From positions 98,520 through 162,519 of the forward strand of contig DASZBR010000001.1 in the NCBI GenBank assembly GCA_035943935.1: a stretch of DNA of 64,000 bases. Reading direction: 5' to 3'. Positions 51,654 through 59,616 of this stretch are shown one piece after another (the stretch's first letter is position 1; each line of letters opens with the position of its first letter). The notes beneath the pieces are model-generated. The model saw only the letters and a list, made by a program, of their open reading frames with translations. It was not told the DNA's origin and did no database searches. The translations under genes were made by a program, and so were the position numbers. Origin of the DNA: DASZBR01 sp035943935. GTDB lineage: Bacteria; Pseudomonadota; Gammaproteobacteria; DASZBR01.

Positions 51654-53859
51654 GTCTTCTGCGCTTCTTTTTTGTGGTTTTGGGTTCAGCTTTGGGCTCT
51701 GCTTTTTTCGTGCCGGCTAATTCAAGATCAATTTTTTTATCATCAATATCGACACGCACAACGCGAACTTTAACTTTATCGCCTAAATTAAACGTCAATC
51801 CACCGCGTTCACCCAAAAGCCTGTGTTTCTTCGGATCAAATCGATAATAATCGCTGGGTAATAACGTAATGTGAATTAAACCCTCAACATAAAGATCTTT
51901 TAATTCGACAAATAATCCAAAGCCGGCAACTGACGTAATAATACCGTCAAAGTTTTCGCCAACACGATTTGCAATGAATTCGCATTTTAATGCAGTCATC
52001 GCATCACGTGATGCTTCATCTGCGCGGCGTTCGGTAAATGAACAATGCTCGCCAATTTGCTGTAATTTAATGCTGTCAAAATCACCGACATGTTTAATTT
52101 GTCGATGCACTAATAAATCCGGATAACGTCGAATCGGTGAGGTAAAATGTGTGTAAGCGTCATACGCCAATCCAAAATGTCCCTCATTCTCAGGACTATA
52201 AACCGCTTGTTGGAGAGAACGTAATAATACAGTCTGGATAATGCCCGCTTCAGGTCGGCCTTCAATGCTTTCTATTAATGCAGAATAATCGCTAGGGCGT
52301 GGGCTATCTCCGCCGCGTAAACCCAAATTAAATTCTTTTAAGAAATCTCTCAAATCATTAAGCTTTTCTTGATTCGGGCCTTCATGAATTCTATATAAAC
52401 CGGGAATTTTGTTTTTTAATAAATGTTTGGACGCACACACGTTTGCGCATAACATCGCTTCTTCGATCATCTTATGTGCTTGATTACGAATGACTGGAAC
52501 GATTTTTTCTATTTTGCGATCTTTGCTAAAAACAACTTTCGTTTCGACGGTTTCGAATTCTAACGCGCCACGCATATGACGGTTTTTTAATAATTGCTGA
52601 TACAGATCATGAAAGTCTTCAATATGGGAATAGAGATTACCCAATAATTCACGCGCTTTTTTATCGCCCGCTAATGCATCAGCCACTTGTGTATACGTGA
52701 GTCGCGCTTTGGAATTCATCACGCCTTGATAAAATTTATATTTTTTAATTTCGCCATCAGCCGTAATGTCCATATCACAGACCATGCAAAATCTATCAAC
52801 TTTTGGATTTAATGAACATAAACCATTCGATAAATTTTCCGGAAGCATGGGAATGACTTTGCCCGGGAAATACACAGAATTTCCGCGCTCGTAACCTTCT
52901 TTGTCTAATTCAGATCCCGGTTTTACATAATGACTGACATCTGCAATCGCAACGACTAAACGCCAGCCATTTTTTGCGCGTTTTTCGCAATAAACCGCAT
53001 CGTCGAAATCCATGGCATCTTCGCCATCAATTGTCACTAATGGCATATCGCGAATATCTTCTCTGTCAGAATAGGTTGCGCCAGGTGTTAATTCTTTATA
53101 TTTACGCGCTTCTTTTAATACCACTTCAGGGAATTCGTAGGGTAAAGAATGTGTGCGAACGGCAATATCAATTTCCATGCCCGGAGCGCGTTGGTCGCCC
53201 AATATTTCTATAATTTTGCCAATGGGTTGTTTATGTATCGACGGCTGTGACGTAATTTGAACCGTGACGATTTGGCCATTTTTTGCGCCACCTTCTTCAC
53301 CGGGTGGAATTAAAATTTCTTGCGTGATGCGTTTGTGATCCGGAATGACGAATAATAAACCCTGTTCTTTCACTAATTTGCCGACTAATTGAGTCGTATT
53401 GCATTCTAAAACTTGAACTAAGCCTGCTTCTAATCTTCCGCGTTTATCAATATTGGCAATGCGAACTAATACGCGATCGCCATCAAAAACAGAACGCATA
53501 TATTTAGCCGGCATAAATAAATCATCACTGCCGTCATCGGGAACGACGAATCCAAAACCATCACGGTGGCCGATGATGCGACCGGAGATTAAATTCATTT
53601 TGCTGACTAAGCCGTATTCGCCGCGACGGGTCGTGTGAAGTTGACCATCACGTTCCATTGCGCCTAAACGACGGTTGAATGCTTCAATTTGAGTGGAATC
53701 GCTTTTGATACCCAGTACTTTTTGAAGTTCTTCGGGTTTAGCGGGTTTTCCCTTTTTTTTGAGCACTTCCATAATCAACTCCCGGCTGGGAATTGGATTT
53801 TCATAGCGCATTTTTTCGCGTTCGGCGAAGGGATCTGATATTTGACGACGTTTTGCCAC
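51631..53859 (-). CDS. rnr: Ribonuclease R
   Basis: 742 residues. Cold-shock-type domains at about 20-220, the RNB catalytic domain with VTIDGEDAMDFDDAVYCEK (catalytic Asp cluster, about 275-293), MLPENLSNGLCSL and HFTSPIRRYPDLLVHRQ, an S1 domain near 640-715, and a Lys-rich tail (KKKRRRHGKSKKR). 3'-5' exoribonuclease degrading structured RNA. GTG 53859 with GAGAGG upstream. Somewhat shorter than E. coli RNase R (813) at both ends. Confidence 0.96.
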   Translation of the reverse strand: MAKRRQISDPFAEREKMRYENPIPSRELIMEVLKKKGKPAKPEELQKVLGIKSDSTQIEAFNRRLGAMERDGQLHTTRRGEYGLVSKMNLISGRIIGHRDGFGFVVPDDGSDDLFMPAKYMRSVFDGDRVLVRIANIDKRGRLEAGLVQVLECNTTQLVGKLVKEQGLLFVIPDHKRITQEILIPPGEEGGAKNGQIVTVQITSQPSIHKQPIGKIIEILGDQRAPGMEIDIAVRTHSLPYEFPEVVLKEARKYKELTPGATYSDREDIRDMPLVTIDGEDAMDFDDAVYCEKRAKNGWRLVVAIADVSHYVKPGSELDKEGYERGNSVYFPGKVIPMLPENLSNGLCSLNPKVDRFCMVCDMDITADGEIKKYKFYQGVMNSKARLTYTQVADALAGDKKARELLGNLYSHIEDFHDLYQQLLKNRHMRGALEFETVETKVVFSKDRKIEKIVPVIRNQAHKMIEEAMLCANVCASKHLLKNKIPGLYRIHEGPNQEKLNDLRDFLKEFNLGLRGGDSPRPSDYSALIESIEGRPEAGIIQTVLLRSLQQAVYSPENEGHFGLAYDAYTHFTSPIRRYPDLLVHRQIKHVGDFDSIKLQQIGEHCSFTERRADEASRDAMTALKCEFIANRVGENFDGIITSVAGFGLFVELKDLYVEGLIHITLLPSDYYRFDPKKHRLLGERGGLTFNLGDKVKVRVVRVDIDDKKIDLELAGTKKAEPKAEPKTTKKKRRRHGKSKKR

Positions 53860-53914
53860 GGTGCCTCTCTTTAGTTACAATCGCCGAGTCTATCATTTAT
53901 AAGGAGTTCATGCG

Positions 53915-54157
53915 ATGAAATTTGCCGTTCAGGGGTTGGTTTTAGTGTGTTTTGTGGCTGTTTTAGCGGGTTGCCATCATCGTCCCAACATTCAGTGGTT
54001 TCCACCGGCGAAGAATCCTAGTGGGTCGAAAGTGAACTGTGTCGAGTTAAAACGTCAGCAATTGTATAACCAAACCAATATGAATACAGAAACCAACAAC
54101 ACCCTGCAGTCACAGCGTGATGAGTTAGATGCGTTGATTGCGAAGAATTGTCAGTAA
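53915..54157 (+). CDS. Small lipoprotein
   Basis: 80 residues. Signal MKFAVQGLVLVCFVAVLAGC with lipobox VLAGC (Cys20); the mature part is short and Gln/Asn-rich (LKRQQLYNQTNMNTETNNTLQ) with helical propensity, ending AKNCQ. AAGGAGTTCATGCG precedes the ATG. Divergent from rnr by about 55 bp; a terminator follows. Confidence 0.7.
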   Translation: MKFAVQGLVLVCFVAVLAGCHHRPNIQWFPPAKNPSGSKVNCVELKRQQLYNQTNMNTETNNTLQSQRDELDALIAKNCQ

Positions 54158-54164
54158 ATCTCAA

Positions 54165-54194
54165 TGTGGGGACGAGAAGAATCTCGCCCCCACA
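54165..54194. terminator. Bidirectional stem-loop terminator
   Basis: TGTGGGG-A-CGAGA (54165-54177) pairs with TCTCG-C-CCCCACA (54182-54194): a 12-bp stem with one mismatch and a 4-base loop. Between the convergent lipoprotein and PhzF-like genes. Confidence 0.75.
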
Positions 54195-54199
54195 GGTTG

Positions 54200-54982
54200 T
54201 TAGATGGTCAACGTTCCCTGTGAATACGCAATGGCCTGAGCTTTGATCATGACTCTGTCTTGTTTTAATTCGCAGATTAAACTTCCACCGCGTTGAGAAA
54301 CTTGCTGTGCTTGTAAGCGATTTTTGTTCAAGCGACGTGCCCAATACGGCATCAACATACAATGCGCCGAGCCTGTCACCGGATCTTCTTGAATTAATCC
54401 TTGGGTTTTGAAATAGCGCGAGACAAAATCTGTTCTGTCACCGGGTGCAGTGACGACTATTCTGCGTAATCCCAAACCATCTAATTTATACAAATTGGGC
54501 TTAAGTTGACGAACCTGTTTTTCAGATTCCAATATAGCCAAATAAAATTTGTCGTTTTTGAGGAGTTGTCGAGGCTCAACCCCCAGTCCCAATTCAATAC
54601 CTTCTGGCATATCAGCTGGGAATGCCGGGTGAGCGGGAAGATTAATCAAATAAGCATCTTGTTGTTTGCGAATAGTAATGGGTCCACTCTTACTCTCAAA
54701 AGTAATCTCGTCCAGCCAGGGATAGATCCAGCGTAATAAAACATAGGCGGCGGCCAGACTGCCATGACCACACAAAGGTTCTTCTTCAGACGGTGAAAAC
54801 CAGCGAATTTCGTGTTTTTCATCTTTGGATATGACAAAACTGGTAGCAGGAAGATGGTTTTCAGCCGCGATGGATTGCATGACCTCATCGGGTAGCCATT
54901 CGCTCAATAGACAAACACCCGCAGGGTTGCCGGCGAAAATTTTATCGGTAAAAGTATCTATATGATAAATCGGGAGTTCCAT
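54200..54982 (-). CDS. PhzF-family isomerase/epimerase
   Basis: 260 residues. MELPIYHIDTFTDKIFAGNPAGVCLL is the PhzF start with the conserved GNPAGV; RWFSPSEEEPLCGHGSLAAAYVLL has the central CGHGS(L); the C-terminal repeat contains DPVTGSAHCMLMPYWARRL. The catalytic Glu (position about 45) is not easily placed: the N-terminal half has ENHLPATSFV. Phenazine genes are absent, so the substrate is unknown. The start is about 6 bp from mnmG, divergent. Confidence 0.9.
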   Translation of the reverse strand: MELPIYHIDTFTDKIFAGNPAGVCLLSEWLPDEVMQSIAAENHLPATSFVISKDEKHEIRWFSPSEEEPLCGHGSLAAAYVLLRWIYPWLDEITFESKSGPITIRKQQDAYLINLPAHPAFPADMPEGIELGLGVEPRQLLKNDKFYLAILESEKQVRQLKPNLYKLDGLGLRRIVVTAPGDRTDFVSRYFKTQGLIQEDPVTGSAHCMLMPYWARRLNKNRLQAQQVSQRGGSLICELKQDRVMIKAQAIAYSQGTLTI

Positions 54983-54988
54983 CTCAAT

Positions 54989-56752
54989 ATGGTATCATCA
55001 AATTCTATGAAAAGCGTAGATAAACACAATCATTTTGAGGTTATCGTCATCGGCGGGGGACATGCGGGCACGGAAGCGGCATTGGCTTCAGCTCGAATTG
55101 GCGCGCGTACTCTTTTGCTTTCCCACAATATAGAAACGCTAGGACAAATGTCCTGTAATCCTGCCATCGGTGGAATTGGCAAAAGTCATCTAGTTAAAGA
55201 AATCGATGCACTCGGTGGTGCAATGGCCATCGCGACTGACAAATCCGGCATTCAATTTAGAGTATTAAATTCAAGTAAGGGCGCTGCGGTAAGAGCAACT
55301 CGTGCACAAGCCGATAGAATTTTATACAAAAAAAGTATTAGATTTATGTTAGAGAATCAAAATAACTTAACCATATTCCAACAGGCGGTTGATGATTTAA
55401 TTTTGGATAATAATCAGGTTACGGGTGTGATTACCCAGATGGGATTAAAGTTTTATGCGCGCGCTGTTGTGCTTACCGCTGGAACTTTTCTTGCGGGCAA
55501 AATTCATATTGGTTTAAGTAATTTTCAAGCAGGGCGTGCCGGTGATCCTCCTGCGTTAACACTCGCTCAAAAATTACGTGAATTATCTTTACGCGTAGGT
55601 CGATTAAAAACAGGCACGCCGCCCAGAATCGATGGCAGAACCATTGATTATTCTGAATTAATTCCACAATATGGTGATACACCCATTCCTGTATTTTCAT
55701 ATTTAGGCAGTGCTGAAGATCATCCAGAACAAACCTGTTGTTATATCACTCATACTAATCAAAATACCCACGATATTATTGCAGCCGGATTAGGCGAATC
55801 ACCGTTATATACAGGTGTTATAGAAGGCGTGGGTCCGCGATATTGTCCGTCTATTGAAGATAAGATTGTACGGTTTGCGGATAAAAGTTCGCACCAGATT
55901 TTTCTCGAACCCGAAGGATTAGATACGCACGAAGTTTATCCGAATGGCATATCAACTAGTTTGCCCTACGAAGTTCAATTTGATTTAGTCAGATCTATAA
56001 AGGGCTTAGAGAACGCTCATATTATTCGACCCGGTTATGCTATTGAATATGACTTTTTTGATCCGAGAGATCTCAAGCCATCACTCGAAACCAAATCAAT
56101 TTCAGGCTTATTTTTTGCCGGACAAATAAACGGCACAACAGGTTATGAAGAAGCAGCAGCTCAGGGACTAATGGCAGGATTAAATGCAGCCAGATTAATT
56201 CAGGATAAAGAAGCGTGGACACCACGAAGAGATCAAGCTTATATCGGTGTTTTGATTGATGATTTAATTACACGCGGTGCGCCAGAGCCATACCGAATGT
56301 TTACGTCGCGCGCAGAATATCGATTAATGCTACGCGAAGATAATGCGGATTTGCGTCTCACAGAAATAGGTCGTGAATTAGGTTTGGTTGATGATATTCG
56401 TTGGGAAAATTTCAGTATCAAACGGGAATTAATAGAGCGATCGCAGAAAGATAAAGATCTCGATGTGCCTGATGTTGTTAGAGAACAAGTGGCAATACAG
56501 AAAAAATATGCGGGCTATATTGCACGACAACAAGTCGAAATAGATCGCGATAAAAAACAAGAAAATAGGCTCATACCTGATGAGATTAATTATGATGCAG
56601 TGCCGAGTTTATCGAATGAAGTTCGTCATATCTTAAAGCAATCAAAACCGGGGACGATTGGTTTGGCGTCTCGTTTACCGGGCATGACACCCTCAGCGGT
56701 GTCTTTATTGTTGATTCACTTAAAAAAAGAAGCAGCTGTAATAAAAACTTAA
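54989..56752 (+). CDS. mnmG: tRNA U34 modification enzyme MnmG, with an internal deletion
   Basis: 587 residues from ATG 54989 (a second Met at 55007 is also possible). FAD loop VIVIGGGHAGTEAALASARIG, SCNPAIGGIGKSHLVKEIDALGG, GFFAG-type second loop (LFFAGQINGTTGYEEAAAQG) and the C-terminal KPGTIGLASRLPGMTPSAVSLLLIHLKK are all present. With MnmE it makes 5-carboxymethylaminomethyl-U34. Compared with E. coli MnmG (629 residues), about 50 residues are missing between the IER segment and VAIQKKYAGYIARQQ; the frame is open across the junction. No rsmG follows. Confidence 0.93.
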   Translation: MVSSNSMKSVDKHNHFEVIVIGGGHAGTEAALASARIGARTLLLSHNIETLGQMSCNPAIGGIGKSHLVKEIDALGGAMAIATDKSGIQFRVLNSSKGAAVRATRAQADRILYKKSIRFMLENQNNLTIFQQAVDDLILDNNQVTGVITQMGLKFYARAVVLTAGTFLAGKIHIGLSNFQAGRAGDPPALTLAQKLRELSLRVGRLKTGTPPRIDGRTIDYSELIPQYGDTPIPVFSYLGSAEDHPEQTCCYITHTNQNTHDIIAAGLGESPLYTGVIEGVGPRYCPSIEDKIVRFADKSSHQIFLEPEGLDTHEVYPNGISTSLPYEVQFDLVRSIKGLENAHIIRPGYAIEYDFFDPRDLKPSLETKSISGLFFAGQINGTTGYEEAAAQGLMAGLNAARLIQDKEAWTPRRDQAYIGVLIDDLITRGAPEPYRMFTSRAEYRLMLREDNADLRLTEIGRELGLVDDIRWENFSIKRELIERSQKDKDLDVPDVVREQVAIQKKYAGYIARQQVEIDRDKKQENRLIPDEINYDAVPSLSNEVRHILKQSKPGTIGLASRLPGMTPSAVSLLLIHLKKEAAVIKT

Positions 56753-56781
56753 TAAAACCTTAAGGTTAGAAGAGATATAAT
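56748..56781 (+). promoter_or_regulatory. PmrA-type box with consensus -10
   Basis: CTTAAT (56748-56753), AAAAC, CTTAAG (56759-56764), then 11 bases to TATAAT at 56776-56781. The first half-site overlaps the mnmG stop. Leads into the kinase-like gene, whose GTG is 33 bp after the -10. Same 17-bp core as at 26169 and 62185. Confidence 0.8.
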
Positions 56782-56814
56782 GAACTGCCGAACGATTAAA
56801 TTAAGGAAACGTTA

Positions 56815-59613
56815 GTGGAGCAAGCCAACGCTGTACAGCCGCAGGAATCTGAAATTTCCGAGAAACGTCGGGCGGTTGCGCTTGGAATTCTCGCCACCAA
56901 AGGTGCAGCTGATGAGGTTTGGATCGCGAAAACAGAAGAAATTAAGAAGTTAAATCTCGAGCGTAAACTTCTAGACGACTTATTTAATATTATTATTTTG
57001 GTGCGTGGTTATTCCGACATTAATTTTGATTCTCCACTTGTTAAAAACGCGCTGTTATATATAAGTTTTGTCGAAGCAAATATTTTAGCTGATCTTTCAT
57101 CTACTCCACGCACATTGGAACAGCGCCTAAGATTAACTCGCCTTTTTCAGAAAAATCGTATGGTTCTTGAGAGCGCGGGTAAGTATAAAGAAATGATCGA
57201 TGCCGTGTATGACACAGATGTTCAACTTCAGTTATTTCTTGAGGCGAAGGCTGATTCTGAAGAGCGTTTGAACCACGCTTATATTATCGCGAATAATATT
57301 AATGCGTATACCAGCACACAAATGCTGACGTTTCTTAAAGAACTCCCTCATGGTAATCACATCGGCAAGTATGAAAGCATTCAAAATACCGTCATTGAAA
57401 AATTGGTTGATGGTTTGAAAGACTATAAAGAAAACATGTTTTATTTTAATCCCAAGCGATTGTTTGTGACTAAGTTAGTTGATGAATTAGAGCAGAAAAC
57501 AGCTGAACTTATCGACACACCTACTTCTCTTCCAGCTGTACTGACTCGAAAAGTTCCGACAAAATTTATAGATGAGTTGAGAAGAACAGGAAAAGAATTC
57601 AAACGCTATGGTCATTATGAGCTAATTAAAATCCATCATAGTAAATTTTACGTCGTGGATTTTGAAAAAAAACTTGGACAAGGCAAATTTGGTGCTGTAT
57701 ATCAAGCGTATTTTGTCAATCCAGAAAACGGCGAATTTGGTGAAAAATTTGTCGTAAAAACTATGGCAACGCCTGAAGATAAAGCAGAGCAAGAATATCA
57801 AGCCTTGATCAAGGATGAAGTGAAAGCACTGAGCAGAAATTTTAAAGTTGAACCGGCGATTCGTCACCCGAAATCAGGAAAAACGTACTTAATTTCAGAA
57901 TATATTCAGGGACGTACGCTGGGTCATCACGACGAGAGAAATGTGTTTCACTTGGATTCTTCAGTGCAGAATCTGTCTTCTGCTCAGATGATGAAAGCAA
58001 TTTGGCTGTTGATGGTCGATGTGGCTCGGGTGCACAGTGCTAAAAGTTCGGGTAGTGCTTTTGTTCTTGGAGACATAAAACCTGAGAATGTTCAGGTTTT
58101 GGTCGAGAATGGAGAGGTGAGATCAGTACAAAATCTTGATTATGGATTCGCAACCGAATTTACGTCAGAGGATCCAAAAGCGCTTGTTGATCTAAAGTTA
58201 CGCAGAGGGAGTCGTGGTTTTGTGGCTCCGGAAATTTTTCAAGATAAGATTGGCCTAACCAGTGATGTTCGTTCATTGGTACCTGTTATTCTCTATATGC
58301 TGCGTGCGTCTAATCCTTTAAAAGGATTGACGTACGAGAATAAGGCGCTCGATGAATATTCTTTTGAGGGCATATTTTCTGGAATGGAAAGTGAGATTCC
58401 GCTGAAGTATCGAGTGGCCATTATTAATTTTTTGAGAAGAATGGCTTCAAATCATCATAGACAACGACCCACCAGTGCTGAAGCGATGGAATTTTTCCAT
58501 GTCATCAAAAATTATTTTCTATGTGAAGATCAAAAGGAAAGAGATGCCTTGTTTGAAGATAATAAGTCTCTTCTGGATCAGCCACACCAATACAAGTGGA
58601 CGGTATTTCTTTATTTGCTCGAAGATAAGAATCCTACTGCTGAAGTAAAAGCGATGTTGGCAGAACTTGCACAAGAAGTTAAGCCACAAGGGCAAGATAA
58701 TCAATTAATATTGCTGCGTTACTTTGCGGAGAACTCCGCGGGCAACGAGGATAAATTCCAAGAACTTAGCGACAGTATGTGTGACAGCAGAAAACGGGTA
58801 ATTATTAATAATAAATTAAATCAGCTACGAGATCTTACTAAACACTATGTAGGCAATGAAGCAGAGTGGGAAACAGCTAAAGCTGATGTTTTTGGACATG
58901 AAGCGTTCTTCACTGAAGATCAAAAAATCATTTATCATTCGTTATTAAAAACCGTTGAGATTCATGAACAACTAAAAGAATTAAGTCGCCTTACTGAAAA
59001 CTATGCGGGCAATGAAGCTGCGTGGAAAAAAGCGGCGAGCAGTATGCTTGTTGATAAAGAAGCAGGGAAAATAATCAAAACAATGCCGTTGTCTTTACCG
59101 GGAGTTGCGACGCGAACTCAAAAACTAACGTATTATTATTTGTTAAATCAACACAGAGAAGTGGCTTTAACGATTGAAGGTTTAGATAAATCAGCCTTAA
59201 ATAAAGTGAGTTTGCCGAATTTTATTGCCCTTTCTAAAACGCAGAATTATGAAAATAATAAAGCGTTATGGCGTAATTTGGCGGAAAGTATTGCAGAGAA
59301 TATTGATCAGTATGACGGGAAAGACATGCTGATGTTTTTGCGCAAGCTGAATAAATTTAATAAGAGTGGAGAGTATAACGTCATTCGTCAAAAAGTTATT
59401 GATGCATTGTTAATGGGTTTAACTAAAGCGTACGGTGATAATAAAGCTGAACGACAAAAAAACTCGACCGTAAAATATGTGGAAGATGCCATCAAACAGG
59501 ATTTATTCTTATTTAAGAGCTACCGTGTGCAGTATCGCCTCAAAAAAGCCTGCAAAGATAAAGACGAGGCTCTCACGGATGTTGTGAATCGTATTACTGC
59601 ACCCGCCGCCTAA
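56815..59613 (+). CDS. Eukaryote-like Ser/Thr protein kinase with flanking helical repeats, candidate effector
   Basis: 932 residues, GTG start with AAGGAAA upstream. Kinase domain about 275-560: Gly loop LGQGKFGAVYQA (about 285-292), VVKTM Lys, catalytic loop LGDIKPENVQVL (Asp about 420; HRD is LGD), DYG instead of DFG (about 442), VAPE (about 471). Most catalytic residues are kept, so activity is plausible. N-terminal (about 140-215) and C-terminal (about 620-900) parts contain a degenerate helical repeat (LF.LS...NY..N...W..LA...I), also found in 62254-63738; both proteins end APAA. No signal peptide. Confidence 0.8.
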   Translation: MEQANAVQPQESEISEKRRAVALGILATKGAADEVWIAKTEEIKKLNLERKLLDDLFNIIILVRGYSDINFDSPLVKNALLYISFVEANILADLSSTPRTLEQRLRLTRLFQKNRMVLESAGKYKEMIDAVYDTDVQLQLFLEAKADSEERLNHAYIIANNINAYTSTQMLTFLKELPHGNHIGKYESIQNTVIEKLVDGLKDYKENMFYFNPKRLFVTKLVDELEQKTAELIDTPTSLPAVLTRKVPTKFIDELRRTGKEFKRYGHYELIKIHHSKFYVVDFEKKLGQGKFGAVYQAYFVNPENGEFGEKFVVKTMATPEDKAEQEYQALIKDEVKALSRNFKVEPAIRHPKSGKTYLISEYIQGRTLGHHDERNVFHLDSSVQNLSSAQMMKAIWLLMVDVARVHSAKSSGSAFVLGDIKPENVQVLVENGEVRSVQNLDYGFATEFTSEDPKALVDLKLRRGSRGFVAPEIFQDKIGLTSDVRSLVPVILYMLRASNPLKGLTYENKALDEYSFEGIFSGMESEIPLKYRVAIINFLRRMASNHHRQRPTSAEAMEFFHVIKNYFLCEDQKERDALFEDNKSLLDQPHQYKWTVFLYLLEDKNPTAEVKAMLAELAQEVKPQGQDNQLILLRYFAENSAGNEDKFQELSDSMCDSRKRVIINNKLNQLRDLTKHYVGNEAEWETAKADVFGHEAFFTEDQKIIYHSLLKTVEIHEQLKELSRLTENYAGNEAAWKKAASSMLVDKEAGKIIKTMPLSLPGVATRTQKLTYYYLLNQHREVALTIEGLDKSALNKVSLPNFIALSKTQNYENNKALWRNLAESIAENIDQYDGKDMLMFLRKLNKFNKSGEYNVIRQKVIDALLMGLTKAYGDNKAERQKNSTVKYVEDAIKQDLFLFKSYRVQYRLKKACKDKDEALTDVVNRITAPAA

Positions 59614-59616
59614 TAG

